Below, in pieces: positions 46,357 through 56,503 of a stretch of 64,000 nt of DNA. Made by a program: the position numbers and the translations under genes. The stretch spans positions 186,001 through 250,000 of the forward strand of contig NZ_NOII01000002.1 in NCBI RefSeq assembly GCF_002245695.1, read 5' to 3'. Position 1 is the stretch's first letter. Every line of letters starts with the position of its first letter. The notes under the pieces are model-generated. The model was not told where the DNA came from. It saw only the letters and a list, made by a program, of their open reading frames with translations, and did no database searches. This DNA is from Fictibacillus aquaticus (lineage in GTDB: Bacteria; Bacillota; Bacilli; Bacillales; Fictibacillaceae).

Positions 46357-46530
46357 AAAGTCCCAAGAATGCCGTCTTTCCCTAAGTTTTGAACCTGCTC
46401 AGCAGGTGGGTGCCCCGTTCCGCAATTTGTAAGTCCTCGTATGAGGCATGTACGCCAGGCAGAAACGCAGACTCCCTAGTAAAAAATGTTGGCTCAAAAC
46501 ATTCGGTCATAACGAACATCTTAGGACTTT
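46357..46530 (-). ncRNA. bsrA: 6S RNA (6S-1/BsrA type)
   Basis: Lies between aspS and tcdA, where B. subtilis carries 6S-1 (bsrA). On minus the ends AAGTCCTAAG and CTTGGGACTT close a terminal stem with one G-U pair. AAGTCCTAAGATGTT and the TTTTGAGCCAACATTTTTTA stretch resemble the 5' half of 6S-1, and AGGGAGTCTGCG and GGCATTCTTGGGAC its other conserved parts. It would trap sigma-A RNA polymerase in stationary phase. No protein frame fits: the only ORF lacks a ribosome binding site. Confidence 0.85.
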
Positions 46531-46541
46531 GTTGTAAGAAA

Positions 46542-46570
46542 AGAATAGCACAGAACGCTGCTCCATTCAA
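46542..46570 (-). promoter_or_regulatory. Sigma-A promoter of 6S RNA
   Basis: On minus TTGAAT (46570-46565), 17-base spacer, TATTCT (46547-46542). The predicted start lies about 5 bases before the mature 5' end inferred from the terminal stem. Confidence 0.7.
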
Positions 46571-46619
46571 TACAGAAACAAGCTTTTCGCGAAATATTCT
46601 AACATTTCAAACTTTTTAC

Positions 46620-48404
46620 CTATTTTTGTTCAACAGTCTCTTTTATGTTGACTTTTAGGTGCAGATCATCGAGCTGCTGGCTGCTTACACTTGATGGAGC
46701 GTTTGTCAGCAGACAGCTTGCAGAAGCTGTTTTCGGGAAGGCGATCGTGTCTCTTAGATTGCTTCTTCCTGCCAAGAGCATCACTATACGGTCAAGCCCA
46801 AGCGCAATGCCGCCGTGCGGCGGAGTACCGTATTCAAAAGCCTCCATCAAGAAGCCAAACTCCTTACGTGCAGCTTCCTCAGTAAAGCCTAGAGTTTTAA
46901 ACATCAGCTCCTGCACATCTCGCTGATAGATACGCTGAGAACCGCCGCCAAGCTCATAGCCGTTCAGAACGAGGTCATACGCTTTAGCTCTGACGTTTGC
47001 GGGATCTGTTTCAAGCAAATGCAGATCTTCTTCTTTTGGCATCGTGAACGGATGGTGAAGCGCAACATAGCGTCCTGCTGCCTCGTCATGCTCAACGAGC
47101 GGGAAATCAACAACCCAAAGGAAATTAAATTTGCTTTCGTCGATTAAGCCCAGCTCTTTTCCAAGATGAAGACGAAGTGCACCTAAACTGTCAGCCACAA
47201 CTGACGGCTTGTCGGCCACAAATAGAAGCAAGTCTCCGTTTTCAGCATCAAAGGCTTTTAGAAGTGCCTCTGCCTCTTCTTGATCGAAGAATTTTGCGAT
47301 CGGTCCTTTTAGCGCGCCTTCTTCAACCTTCAGCCAAGCAAGCCCTTTTGCTCCGTAGCGTGCCGCAAACTCACCTAGTGTATCGATATCCTTGCGGGAA
47401 TAGTTTGCTGCCTTCCCTTTGACGTTAAGGCCTTTTACATAACCGCCGTTTTCGACCGCCGAGGCGAAGACTTTAAATCCGGATTGCTGAACGAGAGATG
47501 AAACATCTGTAAGCTCAAGTCCGAATCTTGTGTCAGGCTTGTCAGATCCATACCGTTCCATTGCTTCTTTATACGTCATGCGCGGGAATGGCTTTGGAAT
47601 CTCCATTCCTTTTACTTGCTGAACTAAGCTCGACATCATATCTTCCATCATGTTCAGCAGTTCTTCCTGGCTCATGAATGATGTTTCAATATCGACCTGT
47701 GTGAACTCAGGCTGGCGGTCTGCACGAAGATCTTCGTCACGGAAACAGCGGACTATCTGGAAATAACGCTCGTAACCAGACACCATAAGCAGCTGCTTGA
47801 AAATTTGCGGCGATTGCGGCAGTGCGTAAAATTCACCTGGATGAACACGGCTTGGAACAAGATAGTCACGCGCTCCTTCAGGTGTGCTTTTTGTGAGCAT
47901 TGGTGTTTCCATTTCCATAAACTCGTAAGAATCGAGGAAGTTTCTCATGAATTTTGTCACTTCGTATCTCATCTTCAGCGTTTCCTGCATGATCGGACGG
48001 CGAAGGTCGAGATAACGGTATTTAAGTCTGATGTCTTCTGCGATATCAGAATCCTCTGCAATTTGGAATGGCGGTGTTTTAGAAGCATTTATTATCTCTA
48101 AAGAATCACCGTGTATTTCAATTCTTCCCGTTTCAATGTTCTCGTTCACTGTGCCCTCGCTGCGTGCAACAACTGTCCCAGAAACAGAAAGAACGTATTC
48201 ACTGCGCACCTTTTCTGCTGCAGCTAATGATTCAGCCGAAACGTCAGGAGAGAATACAACCTGCACAACGCCTGAACGGTCCCGCAGATCAATAAAGATC
48301 AGCCCGCCAAGGTCTCTTCTCTTCTGTACCCATCCGTTAATCGTTACTTTTTCTCCGGTTAGCTTTTCTGTAATTTTTCCACAATGATGTGTTCTTAGCT
48401 CCAT
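46620..48404 (-). CDS. aspS: Aspartyl-tRNA synthetase AspS
   Basis: 594-aa class IIb synthetase. The N-terminal anticodon-binding OB fold begins at [24 protein letters not shown] without spacing; class II motif 2 is [18 protein letters not shown], and motif 3 [19 protein letters not shown] domain lies between about residues 300 and 410. It follows hisS by 11 bases in the T-box-controlled hisS-aspS operon. The bacterial type may be discriminating; this cannot be judged here. Confidence 0.96.
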   Translation of the reverse strand: MELRTHHCGKITEKLTGEKVTINGWVQKRRDLGGLIFIDLRDRSGVVQVVFSPDVSAESLAAAEKVRSEYVLSVSGTVVARSEGTVNENIETGRIEIHGDSLEIINASKTPPFQIAEDSDIAEDIRLKYRYLDLRRPIMQETLKMRYEVTKFMRNFLDSYEFMEMETPMLTKSTPEGARDYLVPSRVHPGEFYALPQSPQIFKQLLMVSGYERYFQIVRCFRDEDLRADRQPEFTQVDIETSFMSQEELLNMMEDMMSSLVQQVKGMEIPKPFPRMTYKEAMERYGSDKPDTRFGLELTDVSSLVQQSGFKVFASAVENGGYVKGLNVKGKAANYSRKDIDTLGEFAARYGAKGLAWLKVEEGALKGPIAKFFDQEEAEALLKAFDAENGDLLLFVADKPSVVADSLGALRLHLGKELGLIDESKFNFLWVVDFPLVEHDEAAGRYVALHHPFTMPKEEDLHLLETDPANVRAKAYDLVLNGYELGGGSQRIYQRDVQELMFKTLGFTEEAARKEFGFLMEAFEYGTPPHGGIALGLDRIVMLLAGRSNLRDTIAFPKTASASCLLTNAPSSVSSQQLDDLHLKVNIKETVEQK

Positions 48405-48415
48405 GTTATTTCCTC

Positions 48416-49684
48416 CTATAAACGGTCTTTCATGTATTGTGCAGCTTCGTCCAGTGGAACTTGAACCTGTTCCCCTGTACTCAAGTCTTTAATGTTAATC
48501 TGTTCATTTGCCAGCTCATCATCTCCAAGAACAGCCACAAATTTGGCATTCTCTCGATCTGCTGCTTTAAATTGTGCTTTCATTTTTTTATCAAGATAAT
48601 CTTTTTCTGCAGATATCCCAGCTTTACGAAGATCGAAAAGGATGCCAGGTGCTTTGCTCTTAGCTTCCTCACCCATCGTTACAAGATAGCAGTCAAGCTT
48701 GTTCGTAACCGGCAGCTCAACGCCTTCCGCTTTGAGTGCCAGCAGCAGCCGCTCAAGGCTCATCGCAAAACCAATCCCAGGTGTGGCTGGTCCTCCAAGA
48801 TCCTCGACTAGTCCGTTGTACCGGCCGCCGCCGCTTAGGGTTGTGATCGCACCGAACCCTTCTGCATCGCTCATGATCTCAAAGGCAGTGTGATTATAAT
48901 AATCAAGGCCCCTGACAAGTGTCGGATCGACAACATAAGTGATGCCCATAAGATCAAGAGACTCTTTAACAGCGCTGAAATATGCGCTCGACTCTTCGTT
49001 TAAATAGTCATGGATGGAAGGCGCATTCGCCATCAGCTCGTGTCCGCGGTCTTTTTTGCAGTCAAGAATTCTCAGCGGATTCGTTTCAAGCCTGTTCTGA
49101 CAGTCACTGCAAAATTCTTCGATGCGCGGTTTAAAGTGAGCGATCAGCGCTTCTCTGTGCGCTTTGCGGCTTTCTAAATCACCAAGGGTGTTCAGTACAA
49201 GCTTGATGCTTTTCAATCCAAGTTCCTGATACATCGTCATAGCAAGAGCCATTACTTCCGCATCGATGGACGGGTCATTAGATCCCATCGCCTCGATCCC
49301 GAACTGGACGAATTGTCTGTACCTCCCAGCTTGAGGACGCTCGTAGCGGAACATCGGCCCGATATAGAATAACTTTACAGGCTGCGAAACCTGCCCGAAC
49401 ATTTTATTTTCAACGTACGAACGTGCGACAGGTGCTGTTCCCTCCGGTCTGAGCGTCAGGCTGCGGTCGCCGCGATCCTGAAACGTATACATCTCCTTCT
49501 GCACAATATCCGTTGTATCTCCTACTCCTCTGGCAAACAGATCAGTATGTTCAAAGATCGGCGTTCGGATTTCGCTGTAACGGAAACGCCCGCAGATGTC
49601 CTTTGCTTTCTGTTCGATGTACTGCCACTTTTCTACCTCGCCAGGAAGAATATCCTGCGTTCCTCTAGGTATATTAATGTTCAT
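48416..49684 (-). CDS. hisS: Histidyl-tRNA synthetase HisS
   Basis: 422-aa class II synthetase. The start [16 protein letters not shown], motif 2 ([20 protein letters not shown]), the histidine-binding [15 protein letters not shown] and [14 protein letters not shown], and motif 3 ([15 protein letters not shown]) are present. The ATG at 49684 follows TTGGAGGG; an open frame 74 codons longer runs through the T-box leader and is not real. First gene of hisS-aspS. Confidence 0.96.
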   Translation of the reverse strand: MNINIPRGTQDILPGEVEKWQYIEQKAKDICGRFRYSEIRTPIFEHTDLFARGVGDTTDIVQKEMYTFQDRGDRSLTLRPEGTAPVARSYVENKMFGQVSQPVKLFYIGPMFRYERPQAGRYRQFVQFGIEAMGSNDPSIDAEVMALAMTMYQELGLKSIKLVLNTLGDLESRKAHREALIAHFKPRIEEFCSDCQNRLETNPLRILDCKKDRGHELMANAPSIHDYLNEESSAYFSAVKESLDLMGITYVVDPTLVRGLDYYNHTAFEIMSDAEGFGAITTLSGGGRYNGLVEDLGGPATPGIGFAMSLERLLLALKAEGVELPVTNKLDCYLVTMGEEAKSKAPGILFDLRKAGISAEKDYLDKKMKAQFKAADRENAKFVAVLGDDELANEQINIKDLSTGEQVQVPLDEAAQYMKDRL

Positions 49685-49706
49685 CTCATACCCTCCAACT
49701 GTATAA

Positions 49707-49985
49707 AAATAATAAAACTCCCATCCCCTGAACAAATTTCTTTGTTCAAAAGGGACGGAAGTTATAACCCCGCGGTGCCACCCTGGTTGAAGCAGTATTA
49801 AAGACTGCTTCCGCTCTGTTGCAAGTAACGATTGCCCACGTTTCACTCTACAGGGTATAAAATACCGTTCGAATTTAAGCCTCAGGAGTGTCTTTCCCAG
49901 TGTCATCAGGCAGGAGCGCTTTCAGCCGCGGCGTTCCCTCTCTATCCCTGTGGAGCAATGGTACTTTTCCCCGTCATCAGTTTTC
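49707..49985 (-). promoter_or_regulatory. T-box riboswitch upstream of hisS-aspS
   Basis: On minus the T-box sequence is CAACCAGGGTGGCACCGCGG. A terminator (AACTTCCGTCCC with GGGATGGGAGTT, a long inner stem, then T4) follows. In Stem I, GGAAAGACACTCCTGAG aligns with GAAAGCTACTCTTGAG of the alaS leader, placing GAC (Asp) at the specifier; a CAC (His) overlaps it. Confidence 0.93.
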
Positions 49986-50004
49986 TTTGTTAGAATTGTT
50001 TTCT

Positions 50005-50034
50005 ATAATACTGCCGCATAGTGATAATTGTCAA
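50005..50034 (-). promoter_or_regulatory. Sigma-A promoter of hisS-aspS
   Basis: On minus TTGACA (50034-50029), 18-base spacer, TATTAT (50010-50005). Confidence 0.75.
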
Positions 50035-50043
50035 CCTAAATTA

Positions 50044-50199
50044 TTATCGTTTCATCTTTTTTCTTAAAGTTCTGATGTGCTGAAGAGAAAGGCCGAACTC
50101 TTCTGCGAGTTCAACCGAATTCGCTTTTTGTTCTTTCAAAAGGAACTGGTGGAAATCGACACTCATCAGTTCTATGTTTCTTTTTCTGTCTTTTTTCAT
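50044..50199 (-). CDS. yrzK: YrzK-like small helix-turn-helix protein
   Basis: 51-aa basic protein. VELAEEFGLSLQHIRTLRKKM (two helices with a turn) suggests a small DNA-binding HTH, sometimes labelled sigma-70-like. It lies where B. subtilis has yrzK, between the hisS leader and dtd. The ATG at 50199 follows GGAGG by 9 bases; an upstream ATG touches that site. Function unknown. Confidence 0.7.
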   Translation of the reverse strand: MKKDRKRNIELMSVDFHQFLLKEQKANSVELAEEFGLSLQHIRTLRKKMKR

Positions 50200-50267
50200 A
50201 TGTACCATCCTCCGGCTCACAACCAAATAATCTTTTAGTTAGTGTAGCCAGAGAATATCGTTTTATT

Positions 50268-50705
50268 TCAAGTTTCTAAAATAAGTGTCACTGGGCCTGA
50301 GTTGGTCAATGAAACATCCATCATCGCACCGAAAACGCCTGTCTGCACCTCTGCCCCGTGCTTCCGAAGAGCATCATTGAAATAATGGTATAGAGGTTCA
50401 GCATGGTCTGGACGGGCGGCACTCATGAAATTTGGACGCCTGCCTTTTTTCGTGTCTCCATATAGCGTGAACTGAGAAACTGAAAGAATGCTCCCTCCGA
50501 TATCTTTCAAAGAAAGGTTCATCTTCTGTTCGTCATCTTCAAAAATTCTCAAGTTTACGATCTTTTCAGCAAGGTAGTCTGCTTCTTTTTCACAATCCTC
50601 GTGAGTAACGCCGACAAGCAGCATGAGACCCATGCCTATTTCTCCTGCGACTTGGCCTTCGACGGTTACAGAAGCGTCTTTCACGCGCTGTAAAACAACT
50701 CTCAT
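50268..50705 (-). CDS. dtd: D-aminoacyl-tRNA deacylase Dtd
   Basis: 145-aa enzyme that removes D-amino acids and glycine from mischarged tRNA. The family motifs SQFTLYGD (about residues 77-84) and the cross-subunit motif NSGPVT (about 135-140) are intact. The start [15 protein letters not shown] is typical. It lies 16 bases after relA, as in B. subtilis (yrvI). Confidence 0.96.
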   Translation of the reverse strand: MRVVLQRVKDASVTVEGQVAGEIGMGLMLLVGVTHEDCEKEADYLAEKIVNLRIFEDDEQKMNLSLKDIGGSILSVSQFTLYGDTKKGRRPNFMSAARPDHAEPLYHYFNDALRKHGAEVQTGVFGAMMDVSLTNSGPVTLILET

Positions 50706-50721
50706 GATGGATACCTCCGTT

Positions 50722-52902
50722 TTATTGCATCACACGTCTAACCGCGTAAATATCAGGTATTCTCTTGATTCTTTCAACTACCTTCTGAAGATGGTTAACA
50801 TTTTGAATAGATACTGACATATTGATGGTCGCCATCTTGTTCTTGTCTGATCTCCCCGATACTGCCGTGATATTGGTCTTTGTCTCTGCAACAGCATGGA
50901 GAACTTCATTCAGAAGACCTCTTCTGTCAAATCCGTTAATCTCGATATCTACGTTATAATTTTTAGGCTGTTCTTCGCTGCCTTCCCACTCAACAGGAAG
51001 CAGCCTGACCTGTGCATCATCTGTCAGGACGTTGACACAGTCCTTCCGGTGCACTGAGACCCCTCTGCCTTTTGTAATATAGCCGACAATATCGTCTCCT
51101 GGAACCGGATTGCAGCATTTAGAAAGGCGGATCAGCATGTTATCAATGCCTTTAACAACGATGCCGGAGTCGGTTTTCTTTTTCGGGACAGGCGGTCTTG
51201 ATTCTCTGATAGAATCAAGCAGTGCGGACGGATCCGCTTCTTGTTCTTTTTTGCGCCGTATCTTATCTGTAAGCCTTGTAGCGACCTGAGCAGCTGTGAT
51301 GCCGTTATAACCGACAGCAGCATACATATCTTCCTCGCCGGAAAAATTGTATTTCTGCGCAACGGTCTGCAGGTTATCAGACGTAAAGACTTCTTTCAGG
51401 TCAAAGCCGCGATCCTTAAGCTCGCGTTCAATCATCTCTTTGCCTTTTGCTACGTTCTCTTCACGCCGCTCACGCTTAAACCATTGGCGGATCTTGTTTT
51501 TGGCATGAGAGCTCTGAGTGATCTTGAGCCAGTCCTGGCTTGGCCCGTATGAATGTTTGCTTGTGAGAATCTCAATGATATCCCCAGTCTTCAGCTTATA
51601 GTCCAGAGTGACCATCTTGCCGTTTATTTTCGCACCGATGCATTTGTTTCCGATCTCTGTATGGATGCGGTAGGCAAAGTCAAGGGGTACAGAACCTGCT
51701 GGCAGCTCGATCACATCACCCTTTGGTGTGAAAACGAAGACCATATCAGAGAACAAATCCACCTTGAGCGATTCCATAAATTCTTCAGCGTTTGTGGCAT
51801 CGTTCTGCCATTCGATGATCTCCCTGAACCAAGAAAGTTTATCCTCGAACGAATTGACTGGAGCTTTAGGAGCCCCTTCTTTGTACGCCCAGTGGGCGGC
51901 AATCCCGTATTCGGCGATATGGTGCATATCAGAAGTTCTAATCTGAACTTCCAGCGGATCACCTTTCGGGCCGATCACTGTTGTGTGAAGAGACTGGTAC
52001 ATATTCGCTTTCGGCATCGCAATATAGTCCTTAAAGCGGCCAGGCATCGGCTTGAAGCATGTATGGATGATGCCAAGCGCAGCATAACAGTCTTTTATGC
52101 TGTTCACGATAATACGGACAGCGAGCAGATCATAAATTTCGTTAAACTGCTTTCCCTGAATCGCCATCTTACGATATATGCTGTAAATATGCTTTGGACG
52201 CCCCGAGATTTCCGCATTGATATGGACTTCCTGAAGCTTGTCTTTTATTTCGTTCATGACTTCCTGTACATATTCTTCACGTTCTGCCCGCTTCTGCTGC
52301 ATCAGGTTAACGATACGATAGTATTGCTGCGGGTTTAAGTAGCGAAGAGCTACGTCTTCCAGCTCCCACTTTATCGTAGAGATACCAAGCCTGTGAGCGA
52401 GGGGAGAAAAAATCTCAAGTGTTTCATTCGCTTTTTGGATCTGCTTCTCTTTCGGCATATGCTTCAGCGTTCTCATGTTATGAAGGCGGTCAGCAAGCTT
52501 GATTAAGATACAGCGTATATCCTGAGCCATCGCAACGAACATTTTGCGGTGGTTCTCTGCCTGCTGCTCTTCCTTGGACTTAAATTTAATTTTCTTTAAT
52601 TTGGTCACACCATCAACGAGCATGGCCACTTCTTCATTAAACTGTTCGCTGATATCTTTCAGCGTTACAGACGTATCTTCAACAACATCGTGAAGAAACC
52701 CTGCCGCTACCGTTACAGGATCCATTTGAAGTCCTACCAAAATACCCGCAACAGCCACGGGATGGTGGATATAAGGCTCTCCGGATTTGCGGAACTGCCC
52801 TTCATGTGCGTCTCTCGCATATTCATATGCCTTTTTAATAAAAGCAAGGTCTTTATCCGAAAGATAGCTCTCCGCTTTTTGCAGCACTTGCTCGATCGTC
52901 AA
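50722..52902 (-). CDS. relA: Bifunctional (p)ppGpp synthetase/hydrolase RelA
   Basis: 726-aa RelA/SpoT homologue. The HD hydrolase domain has [10 protein letters not shown] and [12 protein letters not shown] (about residues 71-160), the synthetase domain [10 protein letters not shown] and [19 protein letters not shown] (about 250-310), then TGS (about 395-455), a zinc-finger-like [18 protein letters not shown] and a C-terminal ACT domain. Both activities look intact. The TTG at 52902 follows AGGTGATTCTA; the GTG at 52911 overlaps that site. Confidence 0.95.
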   Translation of the reverse strand: MTIEQVLQKAESYLSDKDLAFIKKAYEYARDAHEGQFRKSGEPYIHHPVAVAGILVGLQMDPVTVAAGFLHDVVEDTSVTLKDISEQFNEEVAMLVDGVTKLKKIKFKSKEEQQAENHRKMFVAMAQDIRCILIKLADRLHNMRTLKHMPKEKQIQKANETLEIFSPLAHRLGISTIKWELEDVALRYLNPQQYYRIVNLMQQKRAEREEYVQEVMNEIKDKLQEVHINAEISGRPKHIYSIYRKMAIQGKQFNEIYDLLAVRIIVNSIKDCYAALGIIHTCFKPMPGRFKDYIAMPKANMYQSLHTTVIGPKGDPLEVQIRTSDMHHIAEYGIAAHWAYKEGAPKAPVNSFEDKLSWFREIIEWQNDATNAEEFMESLKVDLFSDMVFVFTPKGDVIELPAGSVPLDFAYRIHTEIGNKCIGAKINGKMVTLDYKLKTGDIIEILTSKHSYGPSQDWLKITQSSHAKNKIRQWFKRERREENVAKGKEMIERELKDRGFDLKEVFTSDNLQTVAQKYNFSGEEDMYAAVGYNGITAAQVATRLTDKIRRKKEQEADPSALLDSIRESRPPVPKKKTDSGIVVKGIDNMLIRLSKCCNPVPGDDIVGYITKGRGVSVHRKDCVNVLTDDAQVRLLPVEWEGSEEQPKNYNVDIEINGFDRRGLLNEVLHAVAETKTNITAVSGRSDKNKMATINMSVSIQNVNHLQKVVERIKRIPDIYAVRRVMQ

Positions 52903-53059
52903 TAGAATCACCTAATGTTTATCAATGTATATTGCTTCTATTATCTTTAAAAACTTCACCCATGTAAAGCAATATAAGAAAAATGTCGAATTCCCTTTAT
53001 AAATAAAGCTGTTTTCGTTATCTATGTGACTTTTTAAGAATTAAGAATTCAAAGAAGTG

Positions 53060-53347
53060 GTTGATCTCCGTTTCAGGTGCACGCTTTCCGCGGGGTGAGG
53101 CGAAAAGCAGGAATGGCTCGTTCAGCCCCGACAAGCAAATGAGAAAGGGACCGGTAAGTCGGTCTTTGACTTATTGGGCACTTTCTCATTTGACCTCGAG
53201 GGGCTAGCCGTTTCTGCTGGACAAGGTGAGCCCTTCCGTCGCACGCGCCTTTGGAAGGTCTCACCTGTCTCACTCATCCCGCTGGATAAGGAAGGCTACG
53301 CAGCAAGACATCGCACGTAGGAGTCGGCACCTTTCACTCCGATCAAC
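53060..53347 (-). repeat. Dispersed repeat copy R6 (enlarged by insertions)
   Basis: Ends match R2 and R4: GTTGATCTCCGTTTCAGG and CACTCCGATCAAC. After GCGGGG a block of about 120 bases with a palindrome is inserted, and another of about 36 bases lies between TCCCGC and AGGAGTCGGCACC. The distal module shared with R1 and R4 (53454-53507) abuts the apt terminator. This element fills most of the 52903-53551 gap; no gene was found there. Confidence 0.85.
53106..53218. repeat. 113-bp palindrome nested in R6
   Basis: Outer arms AGCAGGAATGGCT (53106-53118) and AGCCGTTTCTGCT (53206-53218) pair with two mismatches; AGCCCC/GGGGCT and CAAATGAGAAAG (53136-53147)/CTTTCTCATTTG (53181-53192) continue the stem. 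The loop holds ACCGGTAAGTCGGT. Confidence 0.8.
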
Positions 53348-53515
53348 TTTATCAATGATGGATTCAAGATGACGAGTGATAAAAGCGTCAGGCAAAACAG
53401 TTGAAATATTATACAATCGATTTCCTCATAGTTAAATTAAATTTTAACCTACACTCAGAGGCACTTACACTGAACTTTTTAAAGCAACATCTTTTAGAAA
53501 GAAGTCTTATTTAAA

Positions 53516-53548
53516 AAAAGCACCCTCAAAAAAGGGTACTTCTTTTAT
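53516..53548 (-). terminator. Intrinsic terminator of apt
   Basis: On minus AAGTACCC pairs with GGGTGCTT across a T-rich loop, followed by T6. Confidence 0.8.
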
Positions 53549-53551
53549 GTC

Positions 53552-54064
53552 TTAGTATTGTGTCAATGTGAAAATATCATAACCTGAAAGCTTGTTACGT
53601 CCATCTAAGTAAGTAAGCTCGATCATAAACGCGATTCCTGCCACAACTCCTCCAAGCTCTTCAACCAGCTTGATTGTTGCTTCGATCGTACCTCCTGTAG
53701 CGAGGAGGTCATCTGTGATGAGAACTCGCTGACCTGGCTTGATTGCGTCCTTGTGCATCGTAAGCACATCTTTTCCATATTCCAGGCCATAATCCACTTT
53801 GATCACTTCACGCGGAAGCTTGCCTGCTTTGCGCACAGGAACAAACCCGAGGCCGAGTGTGTAAGCAACTGGGCAGCCGACAATAAAGCCTCTCGCTTCA
53901 GGTCCGACGATCACGTCGATTTGCTTATCTTTCGCATATTCTGCAATGTCATCCATCGCTTTTTTATATACTTCTCCGTCCATCATAAGCGATGTGATGT
54001 CTTTAAAACGAATTCCTTCGATCGGGAAATCAGACACTACTGAAATGTACTTTTTATAATCCAT
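53552..54064 (-). CDS. apt: Adenine phosphoribosyltransferase Apt
   Basis: 170-aa enzyme of purine salvage making AMP from adenine and PRPP. The PRPP loop [13 protein letters not shown] lies near residues 118-130, and the substrate hood [11 protein letters not shown] near 56-66. Length is typical. It follows recJ by 24 bases; no purine riboswitch is visible upstream. Confidence 0.96.
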   Translation of the reverse strand: MDYKKYISVVSDFPIEGIRFKDITSLMMDGEVYKKAMDDIAEYAKDKQIDVIVGPEARGFIVGCPVAYTLGLGFVPVRKAGKLPREVIKVDYGLEYGKDVLTMHKDAIKPGQRVLITDDLLATGGTIEATIKLVEELGGVVAGIAFMIELTYLDGRNKLSGYDIFTLTQY

Positions 54065-54088
54065 TATATAAATCCTCCTGAAAATCTG

Positions 54089-56437
54089 TTAAAACACGAT
54101 CTTCTCATGCTGTTTAATGTCTGTAAACCACTGCTTCAGCTGCTGGTAGGAAGAGTAGACTAGACCGCTTTCCAGTTCAGCAAAATTGAGTTTTCTCCGG
54201 TAAAGCTCAGAACTTTCTAGATCTTTTTTCACCGGCTGATGTTTAACAGTAATGACACCATTTTCTATTGTAACAAAATCAAGTTCAAAAAACACCTTTG
54301 ACATAAAATCTACTGTCTCTTTTGACCATCCCTTCCATCTTGCTAACTCTTCACCTTGTTTATCGATATGAAACAGTCCCTTTTTCATCAGGAATGCATA
54401 ATACCATTTAAATTGGTCTCTTGAAGGAATGGTAGAGAAAAAGTGATCTGATTCGTGATGGAAAACAGCATAGATCCTGTCAGGCTGTCCTGCCTCTTCC
54501 AGCCATTCTTTAAAGTGAGCTAGTGAAGAAGGGACATCCAAAAAGACGGCATATTTTCCTTCAAGCAGCCCTTTTGGAGGCAGTTGATTTTCTTCTGCTT
54601 CAAATACAAATGGTTTTTCTTGAACGTGCTTGATAAGTGCTGTTTGTGAAAATCTCACATACACCGTTCTTTTTTCCGGCAGATCAGCCAGCCTTGAAGC
54701 AATATCTCTAAGGCCGCGGTAGTCAAATAACTGCCAGTCGGTTACGGCAATATCCTGTACCATCAGCTGCGGCTTGCGGAATCCGTTCCATTCATTCACA
54801 TTAAGCTCTCCAACGAAGGAAACAAGAGAGTATGGAGCGATCTCGTCAATCACAGCTCCTTTAAAGAAACCGATACAGTCGAGCAGCTTCGATGGTGAAT
54901 CACCCACCTGCATCTTCAGATGGTTGCTCTGGCTGCCGATTTTCTTCATCTCCCTTACCGGTACATTACGCAAGCAAACTTTTGGAGCTGGATTCCCCGT
55001 GCCAAATGGCGCAAGTCTCTCCATCAGTTCGACCGTTTCGAGTGAGATGTCAGAAAGCTCAAGCTCGAGATCGACTGCAGTTATCGGCTGAAAATCTTCT
55101 GGTGATAGCTGTTCTTCTGCCTGTTTGTTCAGCCGGTTTCGCAGTTCATCTACATCATGAAGCGAGAGGGTCATACCAGCTGCCATCGGATGTCCTCCAA
55201 AATGCGGCAGGATATCTCGGGATAGGGACAGGTTTTCAAACATATCAAAACCAGCGATACTTCGGGCTGACCCTTTCGCTGTCCCTTTTTCATGATCAAT
55301 ACTCAAAACGATTGTCGGTCTGTAGTATTTCTCAACCAGCCTTGAAGCTACAATTCCGATAACGCCGGCATTCCATCCTTCTTTTGCAATAACCAGCACA
55401 GACTGCTCGGCAGGCGGAAACTCTTCTTCAACTATTTTCACTGCTTCTTCGGTGATTTCATTGACGATTGCCTGACGCTCTTTGTTGATGCTGTCGATTT
55501 GCTTAGCGAGGCGTTCTCCCGTTTCGCTGTCATCTGTAATAAATAGCTCGACTGCAGGGTCAGCAGAATCAAGTCTCCCCGCAGCGTTCACTCTTGGTCC
55601 TACGGCAAAGCCGATATGCTCAGCTGTCAATTCTTTATCTTTAATGTTGCACACTTTCAGCAGTTCGATCAGGCCTTTTTTATTCGTGCGCGAAAGAGCT
55701 TTGATGCCTTCTCTGGCAATCAGCCTGTTTTCATCGACGAGCGGGACAAGGTCTGCAATCGTACCGATGCAGCCAATATCAAACAAGTGAACAGGCACAC
55801 GGCCAAGCAGCGCCTGGCTTACTTTCAGTGCGACTCCAACACCGGCAAGCCCTTTAAACGGATAAGAACATCCAGGCTTTTTCGGATTGATAATGCTGTA
55901 GGCATCGGGTAATACCGGCGGTGCTTCATGGTGATCTGTGATAATAAAATCCAGCCCCATCTCACGAGCAGCTGCAGCCTGATCGACGGCCGAAATTCCG
56001 GTGTCAACCGTAATAACAAGTGAAAAGCCGTCTTCTTTCGCCTTTCTCAAGGCAGGCTCGTTAGGACCGTAGCCTTCAGTAAAGCGGTTTGGTATGTAAT
56101 AATCAAAGTCCGCCCCGAGCTCTTTAAGTGTGTACCACATTACCGAAGTGCTGCTCACTCCGTCAGCATCATAATCTCCGAAAACGAGTATTTTTTCATT
56201 ATTTTCGATCGCAGAAATAATCCGATCTACACTTTCTTTCATTCCGTCCATCAAAAAAGGATTGTGAAAATCATCAACGCCGCCTTTTAAAAATTTCTCC
56301 ACGGCTGCTTCCGTCTCCATGCCTCTTGAAATCAGAAGCTGCGCAACGGCTTCAGGAAGGTTCATGCTTGATGCGAGCGCATCGATTTTGTCTTTAGGCG
56401 CATGTGATGTTATCCAGCGCGTCTTTGGTTGCAGCAT
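54089..56437 (-). CDS. recJ: Single-stranded-DNA-specific exonuclease RecJ
   Basis: 782-aa 5'-3' exonuclease for recombination and mismatch repair. DHH motifs are VFGDYDADGVSS (about residues 82-93), LVITVDTGIS and IITDHHEAP; the DHHA1 domain has FGGHPMAAG. A C-terminal extension beyond about residue 570 is typical of Bacillus RecJ. The ATG at 56437 follows AAGAGGTGA; 18 upstream open codons lack such a site. Confidence 0.95.
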   Translation of the reverse strand: MLQPKTRWITSHAPKDKIDALASSMNLPEAVAQLLISRGMETEAAVEKFLKGGVDDFHNPFLMDGMKESVDRIISAIENNEKILVFGDYDADGVSSTSVMWYTLKELGADFDYYIPNRFTEGYGPNEPALRKAKEDGFSLVITVDTGISAVDQAAAAREMGLDFIITDHHEAPPVLPDAYSIINPKKPGCSYPFKGLAGVGVALKVSQALLGRVPVHLFDIGCIGTIADLVPLVDENRLIAREGIKALSRTNKKGLIELLKVCNIKDKELTAEHIGFAVGPRVNAAGRLDSADPAVELFITDDSETGERLAKQIDSINKERQAIVNEITEEAVKIVEEEFPPAEQSVLVIAKEGWNAGVIGIVASRLVEKYYRPTIVLSIDHEKGTAKGSARSIAGFDMFENLSLSRDILPHFGGHPMAAGMTLSLHDVDELRNRLNKQAEEQLSPEDFQPITAVDLELELSDISLETVELMERLAPFGTGNPAPKVCLRNVPVREMKKIGSQSNHLKMQVGDSPSKLLDCIGFFKGAVIDEIAPYSLVSFVGELNVNEWNGFRKPQLMVQDIAVTDWQLFDYRGLRDIASRLADLPEKRTVYVRFSQTALIKHVQEKPFVFEAEENQLPPKGLLEGKYAVFLDVPSSLAHFKEWLEEAGQPDRIYAVFHHESDHFFSTIPSRDQFKWYYAFLMKKGLFHIDKQGEELARWKGWSKETVDFMSKVFFELDFVTIENGVITVKHQPVKKDLESSELYRRKLNFAELESGLVYSSYQQLKQWFTDIKQHEKIVF

Positions 56438-56503
56438 TAAAAAATCACCTCTTAACCCGTCTATTATACAAGAGCGGGCAAGAGGTGACAATTTGTTCGT
56501 GTA

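Noticed and set aside
46382-46570. 62-codon open frame on minus in the aspS-tcdA gap
   Set aside because: No ribosome binding site, and the segment coincides with 6S RNA, its promoter and terminal stem.
49685-49906. N-terminal extension of HisS
   Set aside because: The frame is open through the T-box leader, but the ATG at 49684 has TTGGAGGG and matches the normal HisS start.
51553-52338. 261-codon open frame on plus opposite relA
   Set aside because: It lies wholly inside relA, lacks a ribosome binding site, and its protein shows no domain. It is a by-product of the codon use of relA.
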